From the NCBI RefSeq assembly GCF_036516575.1, contig NZ_DATBTY010000067.1, forward strand, positions 3,197 through 67,196: a stretch of DNA of 64,000 nt. The letters are read 5' to 3'. This stretch comes from Cerasibacillus sp036516575 (GTDB lineage: Bacteria > Bacillota > Bacilli > Bacillales > Amphibacillaceae). Both the position numbers and the translations under genes were made by a program. Below the pieces are notes generated by a model, which had not been told where the DNA came from, ran no database searches, and saw nothing but the letters and a program-made list of their open reading frames with translations. Below, one piece after another: positions 45,432-52,842 of this stretch. Numbering within the stretch: position 1 is the first letter of the stretch; every line of letters starts with the position of its first letter.

Positions 45432-47327
45432 TTATAGAACGACCTCATCCGTTTCTAACGTACTACTATTTTTAAATTTCTTTTTATCACGCTTAAACGT
45501 CATCAATCTCATCCCATTTAAAATAACGATTAACACACTTGCTTCATGGATAAACATACCCGACGCTAAATGAACGGTACCCTTTAATACACCAATCAAG
45601 AGGAGTACAACGGTCCCAACAGCGATCCAAATATTTTGCTTCATATTACGCATACTTGCCTTTGATAAAGAAAAAGCATGAGAAAATTGTTTTAATTGGT
45701 CAGCCATTAAAACGACATCGGCTGTTTCCATTGATATGTCAGTCCCACCTTCACCCATGGCAACCCCGATATCAGCTGTTGCTATCGCTGGTGCATCATT
45801 AACACCATCACCTGCCATGGCTACTACATGACCTTCATCCTTTAATCGCTTTACATATTCGACTTTGTCTTCCGGCAGTAATTCGGCATAGTACGCATCT
45901 AAACCTAATTTTTCAGCAACAAGTCTTGCTGTATATTCATTATCCCCTGTAAGCATAATGATTTTCTTGACCCCATTTTGCCGCATTTCAGATATAGCTT
46001 CTTTGGCATCATCACGAATCTCATCAGCGATAGAAATAATTGCTTTTATCTCACCTTCTACTGCTACAAATATGGCCGTATTCCCTTGCTTTTCTCTGTC
46101 GACGGCAACGTTTTCTATTTCTTGAGTGATAGCAATGTTTTCCTTCATCATCAATTTTCGGTTGCCTAATACAAATAATCGCCCATCAACGGTAGCTCTA
46201 ATCCCGTTTCCTTTAATTACTTCGCCTTCATCTACATCTCCTGATATATCTAGCCCTCGTTTTTTCGCTTCCTGGACAATCGTTCTTCCTAAATGATGTT
46301 CAGAAATTAATTCTGCCCGTGCAATGTCTTTGAATAATTCTTCTGGGTCTTCTGTTCCAAATACGTGATAGTCTGTTACCTCTGGCTTACCTTTCGTTAA
46401 TGTTCCCGTCTTATCAAATACGAGTGTATCTACTTTAGAGAAGTTATCCATCACTTCTCCACCTTTAATCAATATACCATGTTTTGCCCCATTACCAATC
46501 CCAACAACATTCGACACAGGTGCACCGATAACGAGAGCCCCGGGACAAGCTATAACAAGAAACGTAATCGCTATGTGCAAATCACGCGTTAATAGATAAA
46601 CGAGAAGCGATAAACCGACAACACCTGGTGTATAAATAGCCGCAAATTTATTTAGAAACTTCTCGGTTTTTGATTTAGATTCTTGTGCCTCTTCAACGAG
46701 CTCAATAATCTTAGCAAAAGTCGTATCAGCGCCTACTTTTTCAGCAATCAATTCGACATAACCACTATCGACAATCGTACCACTAAATACAGCATCATTC
46801 ATTTTTTTACGGACAGGGATTGATTCACCTGTAATTGCTGCTTCGTTAATGGAAGCCTCACCAGCAATAATTTCGCCATCAACGGGAATCTTCCCACCCG
46901 CATGAACAATTAATTGTTCACCTTGATTAACTTCTTCAGCAGGAATCGTCGCATGGACACCATTTCGAATCACAGTCGCTTCCTGTGGCGCCATATCAAC
47001 GAGTTCTTTTAAGGAAGAACGTGTTTTTTCTAATGTGCGTCCTTCTAAATAGTCACCAAACATAAATAAAAACGTCACAACAGCAGATTCAACAAACTCT
47101 TGAATAAAAAGCGCCCCAATAACAGCAATCGTCACGAGTAATTCGATGCTAAAAGCTTTCATTTTTAGCGCCTGATACGCCTTTAAAGCAATGGGAACAC
47201 CCGCTACCACAGTAGCTAAAATAAGTGCGCTATTTTTAAAGTCCCCACCAATCAAAAACGCTGATACAATTAAGATAAACGATATAAATGTTATTTGGTT
47301 TTTATATTTGTTAATAAATAGTTGCAT
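45432..47327 (-). CDS. Heavy-metal P1B-type ATPase with unusual CPG motif
   Basis: About 631 residues from ATG 47327, 10 bases after AAAGGA. It has the A-domain TGES, the phosphorylation site DKTGTLT (Asp about 305), HHLGR (a form of the HP motif region) and GDGVNDAPA. The membrane metal motif reads CPG (IACPGALVIGAPV, about residue 261) where CPC, SPC or TPC is normal, and the last helices have HEASVLIVILNG. There is no N-terminal metal-binding domain; a separate TCPTC chaperone is encoded upstream. The ion exported is uncertain. Co-transcribed with the FNR-type regulator. Confidence 0.9.
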   Translation of the reverse strand: MQLFINKYKNQITFISFILIVSAFLIGGDFKNSALILATVVAGVPIALKAYQALKMKAFSIELLVTIAVIGALFIQEFVESAVVTFLFMFGDYLEGRTLEKTRSSLKELVDMAPQEATVIRNGVHATIPAEEVNQGEQLIVHAGGKIPVDGEIIAGEASINEAAITGESIPVRKKMNDAVFSGTIVDSGYVELIAEKVGADTTFAKIIELVEEAQESKSKTEKFLNKFAAIYTPGVVGLSLLVYLLTRDLHIAITFLVIACPGALVIGAPVSNVVGIGNGAKHGILIKGGEVMDNFSKVDTLVFDKTGTLTKGKPEVTDYHVFGTEDPEELFKDIARAELISEHHLGRTIVQEAKKRGLDISGDVDEGEVIKGNGIRATVDGRLFVLGNRKLMMKENIAITQEIENVAVDREKQGNTAIFVAVEGEIKAIISIADEIRDDAKEAISEMRQNGVKKIIMLTGDNEYTARLVAEKLGLDAYYAELLPEDKVEYVKRLKDEGHVVAMAGDGVNDAPAIATADIGVAMGEGGTDISMETADVVLMADQLKQFSHAFSLSKASMRNMKQNIWIAVGTVVLLLIGVLKGTVHLASGMFIHEASVLIVILNGMRLMTFKRDKKKFKNSSTLETDEVVL

Positions 47328-47379
47328 CCTCACCACTTCCTTTCTATCTTTATCATAAAAGGTCCTGGCAAATAAAGAA

Positions 47380-47393
47380 TTGACCATCGTCAA
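47380..47393 (-). promoter_or_regulatory. FNR-type box before the P-type ATPase
   Basis: TTGACCATCGTCAA is a perfect TTGAC-N4-GTCAA palindrome centred 59.5 bases before the start codon. A -10-like TATGAT on the minus strand (47357-47352) lies where a class II site centred near -41.5 would need it. Confidence 0.6.
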
Positions 47394-47407
47394 GTTTTGT
47401 GTTTAAG

Positions 47408-47612
47408 ATGCTCTACCCGTTACGGTTTTCGCTTTTCCCATGAGTTCGCATCGGGTAGAAAGCTTTACTCGTTGCGGTTTCACTTTTCCCCGAGTTCGCA
47501 TCGGGTAGAGAGCTTTACTCGTTGCGGTTTCACTTTTTCCCCGAGTTCGCATCGGGGAGAGCGCCATACTCGTTACATCTCGGCTATTTTCCCAATTTCG
47601 CGCCGAGTGTAC
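47408..47612. repeat. 50-51-bp tandem repeat, about four copies
   Basis: GTTCGCATCGGG or a close variant recurs at 47444, 47494, 47545 and about 47596. Units share CTCGTTGCGGTTTCACTTTT and have inverted parts such as CTACCCG/CGGGTAG and ACTCG/CGAGT. The array lies between the ATPase promoter and the terminator of the metallochaperone gene. No gene was recognised in it. Confidence 0.85.
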
Positions 47613-47644
47613 AGCTCAATCCACTTGCTTCAATAAGAAACAAA

Positions 47645-47690
47645 AACTGGAGCGACCAACAGTCAAATAGCGAGTTGGACAGCTCCAGTT
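47645..47690 (-). terminator. Terminator of the metallochaperone gene
   Basis: AACTGGAGC (47645-47653) pairs with GCTCCAGTT (47682-47690), with inner CCAAC/GTTGG pairing and a T run on the minus strand. Confidence 0.8.
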
Positions 47691-47696
47691 GTTTAA

Positions 47697-47918
47697 TTAC
47701 GAAACTTTTGTGCCTTTCACAGCGTATCCAAGCTTTTCGATTAGCGCTTCTAATTCACCATGTTCAACGACTTTTTCATCAAACTCTGCTTTTACTTTAC
47801 TTGAATTAAAGAGTACTTTTACCATATCAACACCGTCTTGATTTGTTAATGCTGTTTCTATTTTTTTAACACAGGTTGGGCATGTTAACGGTTCTAATTG
47901 AAAAACTGCTTTTGTCAT
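47697..47918 (-). CDS. HMA-domain metallochaperone (CopZ-like)
   Basis: 73 residues with the ferredoxin-like HMA fold. FQLEPLTCPTCVKKIETALTNQDGV has a CPTC metal site instead of the MxCxxC of classic CopZ, and the end reads LEALIEKLGYAVKGTKV. It probably delivers metal to the P-type ATPase encoded next to it. AGGAGG precedes the ATG, and a TTGAT-N4-GTCAA box lies upstream. Confidence 0.85.
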   Translation of the reverse strand: MTKAVFQLEPLTCPTCVKKIETALTNQDGVDMVKVLFNSSKVKAEFDEKVVEHGELEALIEKLGYAVKGTKVS

Positions 47919-47977
47919 GTTTTATTCCTCCTTGTTTTGTTCTATCTTTATTTTATCGTCTCTGTTAAAAATAAAAA

Positions 47978-47991
47978 TTGATGCAGGTCAA
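47978..47991 (-). promoter_or_regulatory. FNR-type box before the metallochaperone gene
   Basis: TTGATGCAGGTCAA (TTGAT-N4-GTCAA) is centred 66.5 bases before the start. TAAAAT on the minus strand at 47955-47950 fits a -10 box for a site centred near -41.5. Confidence 0.6.
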
Positions 47992-48015
47992 GTTTAAATA
48001 ATAATTTTCAAACAT

Positions 48016-48031
48016 AGTGAGATGAATCACA
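48016..48031 (+). promoter_or_regulatory. CRP-class box before scdA
   Basis: AGTGAGATGAATCACA fits TGTGA-N6-TCACA at 9 of 10 fixed positions, centred 65.5 bases before the ATG. TATGAT at 48053-48058 is a -10 box placing the site near -41.5. Confidence 0.65.
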
Positions 48032-48088
48032 GACTTTTCCGTAAATGTTTAATATGATGATGTTATAACATGGATGGAGGGGACCTAA

Positions 48089-48778
48089 ATGACATTTACA
48101 GCTGAACATACACCAGCAGATATTGTGAAGACATTTCCACAGGCCAGTGATTTGTTTAAAAAACATCGTATTGATTTTTGCTGTGGTGGTGGTAAGCCGC
48201 TTAAAGAAACATTTAACGAACGTCACCTTGATGAGGAAGCGATTTTATCTGAGTTAAATCATGCTTTTACAGAATGGAATAAACAGGATCATGACATTAT
48301 TGATTGGGAGCAAGTACCATTATCAAAACTTGTCAATCATATTATCGATACACATCATGCCTATTTAAAGCAAGAGCTACCGGCATTAGGTGAATTTGTT
48401 ACAAAGATTTTCCGAGTTCACGGCACAAACAACCCTCATTTACGAGAATTGCATCGTGTGTATAATGAGTTCAAAGTTGAAATGGAAGAACATTCAATAA
48501 AAGAAGAAAATGAAGTCTTTCCGTTAATTAAAAAATATGAAGAAGAACCAAGTGAACAATTGCTCCAACAAATTAGAGACGCTAATGGAGAACTGGAAGG
48601 CGAGCATGATGTGACAGGAGATTTTTTAAAGAAAATGCGTGATATAACAAATGGATTCGAACCGCCTATGGAGGCATGTGGTTCTTATCGTATGACTTAT
48701 GCTCGTTTAGCCGAACTTGAAGATATGACATTCCAACATATTCATTTGGAAAATAATATTTTATTCAAACGCTTGTAA
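48089..48778 (+). CDS. scdA: Iron-sulfur cluster repair di-iron protein (RIC)
   Basis: 229 residues. The N-terminal ScdA_N domain has FKKHRIDFCCGGGKPLKE with the double cysteine. The hemerythrin-like domain holds the histidine and carboxylate ligands in HIIDTHHAYLKQELPAL, VHGTNNPHLRELH, EMEEHSIKEENEVFP, GEHDVTGD and HIHLENNILF. It repairs Fe-S clusters damaged by nitric oxide or oxidants. The Crp/Fnr box upstream and neighbours fit a response to low oxygen and NO. AGGGGA precedes the ATG. Confidence 0.93.
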   Translation: MTFTAEHTPADIVKTFPQASDLFKKHRIDFCCGGGKPLKETFNERHLDEEAILSELNHAFTEWNKQDHDIIDWEQVPLSKLVNHIIDTHHAYLKQELPALGEFVTKIFRVHGTNNPHLRELHRVYNEFKVEMEEHSIKEENEVFPLIKKYEEEPSEQLLQQIRDANGELEGEHDVTGDFLKKMRDITNGFEPPMEACGSYRMTYARLAELEDMTFQHIHLENNILFKRL

Positions 48779-48851
48779 TATGTTTCAAATAATTCATTAA
48801 ACAGTATCTTTTTCTTATTGACCCTATTTCTTTTAACATATATTTTATTTG

Positions 48852-48880
48852 CCCCTGATATCATATCAGGGGTTTTTTTG
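48852..48880 (+). terminator. Terminator of scdA
   Basis: CCCCTGATA (48852-48860) and TATCAGGGG (48864-48872) with a 3-base loop, followed by seven T. Confidence 0.88.
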
Positions 48881-48963
48881 TTGTTCAAATATAATTAAAA
48901 TTTAAAAAAATGATTGCGTATTTAATTCGAGTTAAGTAATATATTAGAAAGGAGTGAAAATGA

Positions 48964-49407
48964 ATGAAAAGGGGATTTATGTTCATTATCTTTTGTTCGG
49001 CATTATTAATTGGTTGTGATGAAACAACATCAGAAACGATGGCGCTCTTAGATGATGAGATCGTTAAAGTAAACATAACCAAATATACAGATACTGAACA
49101 ATTTACAGATGACTACCTCTACACATTTACTGACAAACAATCCATTCAAATATTTAAAAAAGCGATCACTACAGCAAAAAAATTAGCTGATGACTATGAT
49201 TGGAAGATAACTGATCCTGATTATAATGTATACATAAAATATGAGGATGACCTTCCGACTCATGCCATTTATTTTTGGTTAGGTGACCAAGATAAGAAAA
49301 GTATGTTTATGTTTATCGTTCAAACCGACTCTGAAGAGGCAGATCTCTTCTTATCGACTCCAGAAGCAACAAATGAACTACGACAATTATTACAAGTCGA
49401 TGACTGA
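48964..49407 (+). CDS. Putative lipoprotein (YhfM-like domain)
   Basis: 147 residues. MKRGFMFIIFCSALLIGCDETTS is a lipoprotein signal peptide with lipobox LIGC (cysteine 18). The mature part resembles YhfM-type domains (DDYLYTFTDKQSIQIFKKAITTAKKL, YNVYIKYEDDLPTHAIYFWLGD). It is attached to the outer face of the membrane. Role unknown. AAAGGAG precedes the start. Confidence 0.75.
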   Translation: MKRGFMFIIFCSALLIGCDETTSETMALLDDEIVKVNITKYTDTEQFTDDYLYTFTDKQSIQIFKKAITTAKKLADDYDWKITDPDYNVYIKYEDDLPTHAIYFWLGDQDKKSMFMFIVQTDSEEADLFLSTPEATNELRQLLQVDD

Positions 49408-49475
49408 CCTACCCACCACTTAGTGCTCTTACGAGTCACTTGAAGTAGGAGTCTTCTGTCGGGAACTGATAAAAG

Positions 49476-49519
49476 AACAGTGGATATCAAAGCACTTGAT
49501 AGAATCCACTGTTTTTCTT
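49476..49519 (+). terminator. Terminator of the lipoprotein gene
   Basis: AACAGTGGAT (49476-49485) pairs with ATCCACTGTT (49505-49514), followed by T-rich sequence. Confidence 0.78.
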
Positions 49520-49536
49520 CTTATCATCATATTCAT

Positions 49537-50013
49537 CACTCATACTTCGAATGATCAATTAATTTATCTTGAGCAAAGTAAAGAAAGATACTTAAAGCAA
49601 TGAATAAAAACCCCAACCTAATGCCCGCTGCTCAACAATTAAATAATTATTACATAGTTGATCCTCTGCAAATATATAGAGAAATCCCATTCCCGTATAG
49701 ATGGTGCCAATGACTACAAAAAAATGTCTTTAGCCAATTGGCTTAATTTCCCCCAACTATCTCTTAATGGAACTCCTGCTAAGAATGGCCAACTAATAAA
49801 CTTAAACATTTCAATATGAGACACACCTAGAGCTTCATCCATTGTTCTTGGAAACAACCAATAAATAACGATAATCATAAATAGTAAAATACCTTGAATG
49901 CCGTTATAATTCCATTTTTCAAAGAACTGCGAAAATGTTTCCTTTAAATATGGATAGATCAACATCCCTGCAATGCCTAAAAGGGGTATTTGCATATGCA
50001 TATGAATGCTCAT
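49537..50013 (-). pseudogene. Frameshifted small membrane protein gene of the DUF2249 operon
   Basis: From ATG 50013 the frame reads MSIHMHMQIPLLGIAGMLIY through IYWLFPRTMDEALGVSHIEMFK and stops at 49714. The protein continues in another frame as VVIGTIYTGMGFLYIFAEDQ then NYLIVEQRALG, and in a third as LGFLFIALSIFLYFAQDK to a stop at 49537. Joined, the parts make a protein of about 155 residues with four or five membrane helices. Two frameshifts make it a likely pseudogene; sequencing error cannot be excluded. It follows the DUF2249 gene. I do not recognise the family with certainty. Confidence 0.6.
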
Positions 50014-50033
50014 GATCCGCTTTTTTATGTTAT

Positions 50034-50273
50034 TTATTTTTTTCCAATGGCAACTCGCCATTGCGTTGGACCATCTTCTAAATACTCCCATGTAAATTGA
50101 TTTTTTCTTTCCATCATAAATTGGTAGTGAAGCGGTTTTGGATCATGATCATTTTTTAATTCCATATATTGACCTGAAGGTAGCTGGTCAAACTGTTCAA
50201 GAATATGTGCGTGACGGAATCTGGGCTCTATTTCTGGTGCATTGATTTTAACTGCGAATTCGATTTCCCGCAT
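50034..50273 (-). CDS. DUF2249-domain protein
   Basis: 79 residues from ATG 50273, 8 bases after GGAGG. EIEFAVKINAPEIEPRFRHAHILEQFDQLPSGQYMELKNDHDPKPLHYQFMMER is the DUF2249 core (SirA/TusA-like fold, with the conserved N-D-H-D-P-K-P-L). In many bacteria such genes travel with nitric oxide and denitrification genes and with DUF59 and hemerythrin proteins. An FNR/CRP-class box and a perfect TATAAT precede it. Confidence 0.85.
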   Translation of the reverse strand: MREIEFAVKINAPEIEPRFRHAHILEQFDQLPSGQYMELKNDHDPKPLHYQFMMERKNQFTWEYLEDGPTQWRVAIGKK

Positions 50274-50330
50274 GTTCATAGCCTCCTTAACTTTATTAAA
50301 TTCATTATAAAGGGAGGGCAATTTCATTGT

Positions 50331-50346
50331 AGTGAGCCATCTCACA
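50331..50346 (-). promoter_or_regulatory. CRP-class box before the DUF2249 gene
   Basis: AGTGAGCCATCTCACA is centred 65.5 bases before the start codon. TATAAT on the minus strand (50309-50304) lies exactly where a site at -41.5 predicts the -10 box. Confidence 0.68.
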
Positions 50347-50383
50347 TTTATTCTATGATTCAATTCACTTTGAACATATTGTA

Positions 50384-50399
50384 TGTGATTTACATCACT
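50384..50399. promoter_or_regulatory. Second CRP-class box between DUF2249 and DUF59 genes
   Basis: TGTGATTTACATCACT fits TGTGA-N6-TCACA at 9 of 10 positions. It is 31.5 bases before the DUF59 start, too close for ordinary class II activation, and about 94 bases before the inferred DUF2249 start of transcription. Confidence 0.55.
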
Positions 50400-50422
50400 T
50401 CAGAGCTAATGGAGCTCTTGCG

Positions 50423-50581
50423 ATGTCTTTACTATCAAAAGCTATAGCTGCCTTATTTGAAGTCATTGATCCAGAATTGGGGATTAATCTATGATGTTCA
50501 AGTTGAAGACAATCATACGAGCGTCACGATGACATTATCAACACCTGGTTGTCCTTTAAAGATGAAAGAGCGAATTAAGTA
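50423..50581 (+). pseudogene. Broken DUF59/MIP18-type iron-sulfur assembly gene
   Basis: ATG 50423, 8 bases after GGAG, starts MSLLSKAIAALFEVIDPELGIN and then hits a stop. In the next frame YDVQVEDNHTSVTMTLSTPG then CPLKMKERIK follow to a stop at 50581. The intervening VDLGLI block of DUF59 proteins is missing and the C-terminal third is gone, so the gene carries a small deletion with frameshift and a truncation. Intact relatives assist Fe-S protein maturation. Confidence 0.7.
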
Positions 50582-50594
50582 AAGAATAGACGCT

Positions 50595-50665
50595 TCCACT
50601 CTGCACGACTTTCAAAAAATAGCAGATAAGTGAGGAGTAGAACCTTCTACTCTACACATACTTAG
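50595..50665. repeat. Solo diverged copy of the 52-bp repeat family
   Basis: TTCCACTCTGCACG at 50594 and TTCTACTCTACAC at 50645, about 51 bases apart, match the start of units in the 40.4 kb array. GAGGAGTAGAACCTTCTACTC supplies the same hairpin-linker form. Confidence 0.6.
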
Positions 50666-50770
50666 AGATAAAACGAATTATGTAACATAGCCTTATACTC
50701 TTTTCACCTAACTGATTAAAAAATAAAACAAGTGAGTAGACCACGTCTCTTCACTTGTTTTCACATTAAT

Positions 50771-51904
50771 TTATTGTTTCACTGCCTTTTTCTTTTCGCG
50801 CATGGCTCTTGGTATATACACACAGTATGGTTCGCTTTCCATATAATCTCCTGTTACATTATATGCTCTTGAGCGTGATCCACCACATACATGGCGGAAT
50901 TCACAAATTCCACATTTCCCTTTATATTTATCAGGATTTCGTAATTTCTTAAATACTTCTGATTCACGGTATATTTCTGCTAAGGGTGTGTGGCGAACAT
51001 TTCCTGCCTTAATCGGTAGTAAACCACTCGGATAGACATCGCCAGTGTGAGAAATAAATACAAATCCATTTCCGTCATTAACTCCTTTAGGTGCTCGCCC
51101 TAACCCGTCGATCTGACCAGTCTTTCCGTGCATTAAAGCATCCTCATAAAAAATATGGTTCTTATCACTTTTTGCTTTATCTTCTCTCATTTTACTTTGT
51201 ATCACGACGCGGCGATAATGTTGGGCCGCAGTTGTTTTAATATCAAATGGAACACGTTTTGATAATTGATAGAGCCATCGTAACACTCGCTCATGCTCTA
51301 CAGGCGAAATCATATCATCCATTTTACCTCTACCTGTTGGAACGAGAAAGAATACACTCCATAGGACACAACCTAAATTCTCTACCATTTCCGCCATTTC
51401 ATCTAAATATTTGTAATTATATTTAGAAATCACGGTATTAATTTGAAGCGGTAATTCAAGTTCATGTAAATAATCAATCGCCTTCATCGTCAAATCAAAT
51501 GATTCCATTGTACCTCGAAAATGGTCGTGAATTTCTGCACAATGACCATCAATACTAAATGCCCAGCGAGCCAGTCCAATTTTCTTCGCTCGTTCTATTG
51601 CTTCTTTTGTCACATTGGGTGTTGCTGAAGGAGTCATCGATACACGGACACCTTTTTTAATGGCATATTCGGCAATATCAAATACGTCAGGACGCTCTAA
51701 TGGATCTCCCCCTGTGAATACAAGCATGGGATTGGCCATATCATAAATATTATCAATCAATTTTTTACCCTCTTCAAATGTTAATTCAAGTGGATGCCGA
51801 TGATATTGTGCCTCTGCACGACAATGAAGACATTTCAGCTGGCATGCTCTTGTAAGTTCCCAGATAACTATAAACGGATTCTGATGATAATCTCGATTAT
51901 ACAC
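50771..51904 (-). CDS. Radical SAM/SPASM protein (NirJ/AhbD-like)
   Basis: 377 residues from GTG 51904 (MYNRDYHQNPFIVIWELTRACQLKCLHCRAEAQ), 6 bases after GGAGGG. CQLKCLHC is the CxxxCxxC cluster motif, VFTGGDPLERPD binds SAM, and the C-terminal SPASM region KCGICEFRHVCGGSRSRAYNVTGDYMESEPYC holds extra cluster cysteines. It resembles NirJ/AhbD heme-pathway enzymes and the TIGR04053 group. Under a CRP-class box with the correct spacing, it belongs to the low-oxygen set. Substrate not established. Confidence 0.85.
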   Translation of the reverse strand: MYNRDYHQNPFIVIWELTRACQLKCLHCRAEAQYHRHPLELTFEEGKKLIDNIYDMANPMLVFTGGDPLERPDVFDIAEYAIKKGVRVSMTPSATPNVTKEAIERAKKIGLARWAFSIDGHCAEIHDHFRGTMESFDLTMKAIDYLHELELPLQINTVISKYNYKYLDEMAEMVENLGCVLWSVFFLVPTGRGKMDDMISPVEHERVLRWLYQLSKRVPFDIKTTAAQHYRRVVIQSKMREDKAKSDKNHIFYEDALMHGKTGQIDGLGRAPKGVNDGNGFVFISHTGDVYPSGLLPIKAGNVRHTPLAEIYRESEVFKKLRNPDKYKGKCGICEFRHVCGGSRSRAYNVTGDYMESEPYCVYIPRAMREKKKAVKQ

Positions 51905-51963
51905 GTCATACCCTCCGATTTTTTTGACATGTATTAATTGTAAACAAGCCATTTTTATTTCGC

Positions 51964-51979
51964 AGTGATTTTTGTCACT
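51964..51979 (-). promoter_or_regulatory. CRP-class box between radical SAM and Crp/Fnr genes
   Basis: AGTGATTTTTGTCACT is a near-perfect palindrome centred 67.5 bases before the radical SAM start. TACAAT on the minus strand at 51942-51937 fits the -10 box. It may also act on the divergent regulator gene. Confidence 0.65.
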
Positions 51980-52070
51980 TGCTTTTTATCCTTTTTATAT
52001 AACGTGGTATGATATAAATAAAGACATTTCATTAAACCTTTATTTTTGATTCTGGAAAGGAATTTTTCAT

Positions 52071-52766
52071 ATGAACAAATCTATGGTTGAAAAACTTTTA
52101 CGTAAATTTGAAATCTTTCACGATGTTTCCGATACCGGATTAAAACCTATTATCCCCTTGACAAAGCTTCGCACACAACCTAAGGGAACACATGTATTTT
52201 TTCAAGACGAACCAATGACAAATGTATACTTTATTAATTGGGGAAAAATTAAAATATACAAAACAGATCTCAATGGAAAAGAACAAATTATCAATGTGCT
52301 TACAGCTGGTGATATGTTCCCACATCAAGGTTTTCTAGAGAAAGGAAATTATCCCGCTCATGCTGTCGTTTATGAAGAAGCTATGCTGTTATATATACCT
52401 ATTAAAGACTTCCAAAACGTGTTAATTGAACACCCAGAAATTTGTATGAAGCTCCTACAGATGCAAAGCCGTTTGATTGCTGATTTACAAGTAAGACTTG
52501 GCGAAAAAATCATGAATGATACAAGAGAACAAATTATTAAACTTTTACTTCGTCTCACACAATCCCATGGTGACAAATTAGAAAATGGAAATGTACTACT
52601 CACAACACCATTTACGAATCAAGAATTAGCTAATATGATTGGGTCAAGTCGTGAAACAGTTAGTCGAACACTTTCAAATTTAAGACGGCGAAAGATGATT
52701 TATGATGATGCTAATGGGCATATAATCATAGATTTTCATCACTTGCATGAGGAAGCTCTTTATTAA
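52071..52766 (+). CDS. Crp/Fnr-family regulator with CRP-like recognition helix
   Basis: 231 residues: cNMP-binding beta barrel (about 20-125), long dimer helix, and helix-turn-helix FTNQELANMIGSSRETVSRTLSNLRRRKMI. SRETVSR places Arg, Glu and Arg as in CRP, which reads GTGA half-sites. There is a single cysteine (EHPEICMKLL), so no Fe-S cluster of the FNR kind. It is divergent from the radical SAM gene and is the best candidate to bind the four AGTGA/TGTGA-type boxes in this region (inference). GGAAAGG precedes the ATG. Confidence 0.85.
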   Translation: MNKSMVEKLLRKFEIFHDVSDTGLKPIIPLTKLRTQPKGTHVFFQDEPMTNVYFINWGKIKIYKTDLNGKEQIINVLTAGDMFPHQGFLEKGNYPAHAVVYEEAMLLYIPIKDFQNVLIEHPEICMKLLQMQSRLIADLQVRLGEKIMNDTREQIIKLLLRLTQSHGDKLENGNVLLTTPFTNQELANMIGSSRETVSRTLSNLRRRKMIYDDANGHIIIDFHHLHEEALY

Positions 52767-52796
52767 TGTCTAATCTCTCAGTCGCCCTATCAAAAT

Positions 52797-52836
52797 AAAA
52801 CTCCGGAAGAACCCAAATCCTTGTTCCGGAGTTTAC
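52797..52836. terminator. Bidirectional terminator between Crp/Fnr and ABC-F genes
   Basis: CTCCGGAA (52801-52808) and TTCCGGAG (52824-52831) with A and T runs on the two sides. Confidence 0.8.
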
Positions 52837-52842
52837 GATAAA

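Noticed and set aside
50384..50399. Class II activation site for the DUF59 gene
   Set aside because: The box is only about 31 bases before the start codon, unlike the 59-68 bases of the others, so ordinary activation there is unlikely.
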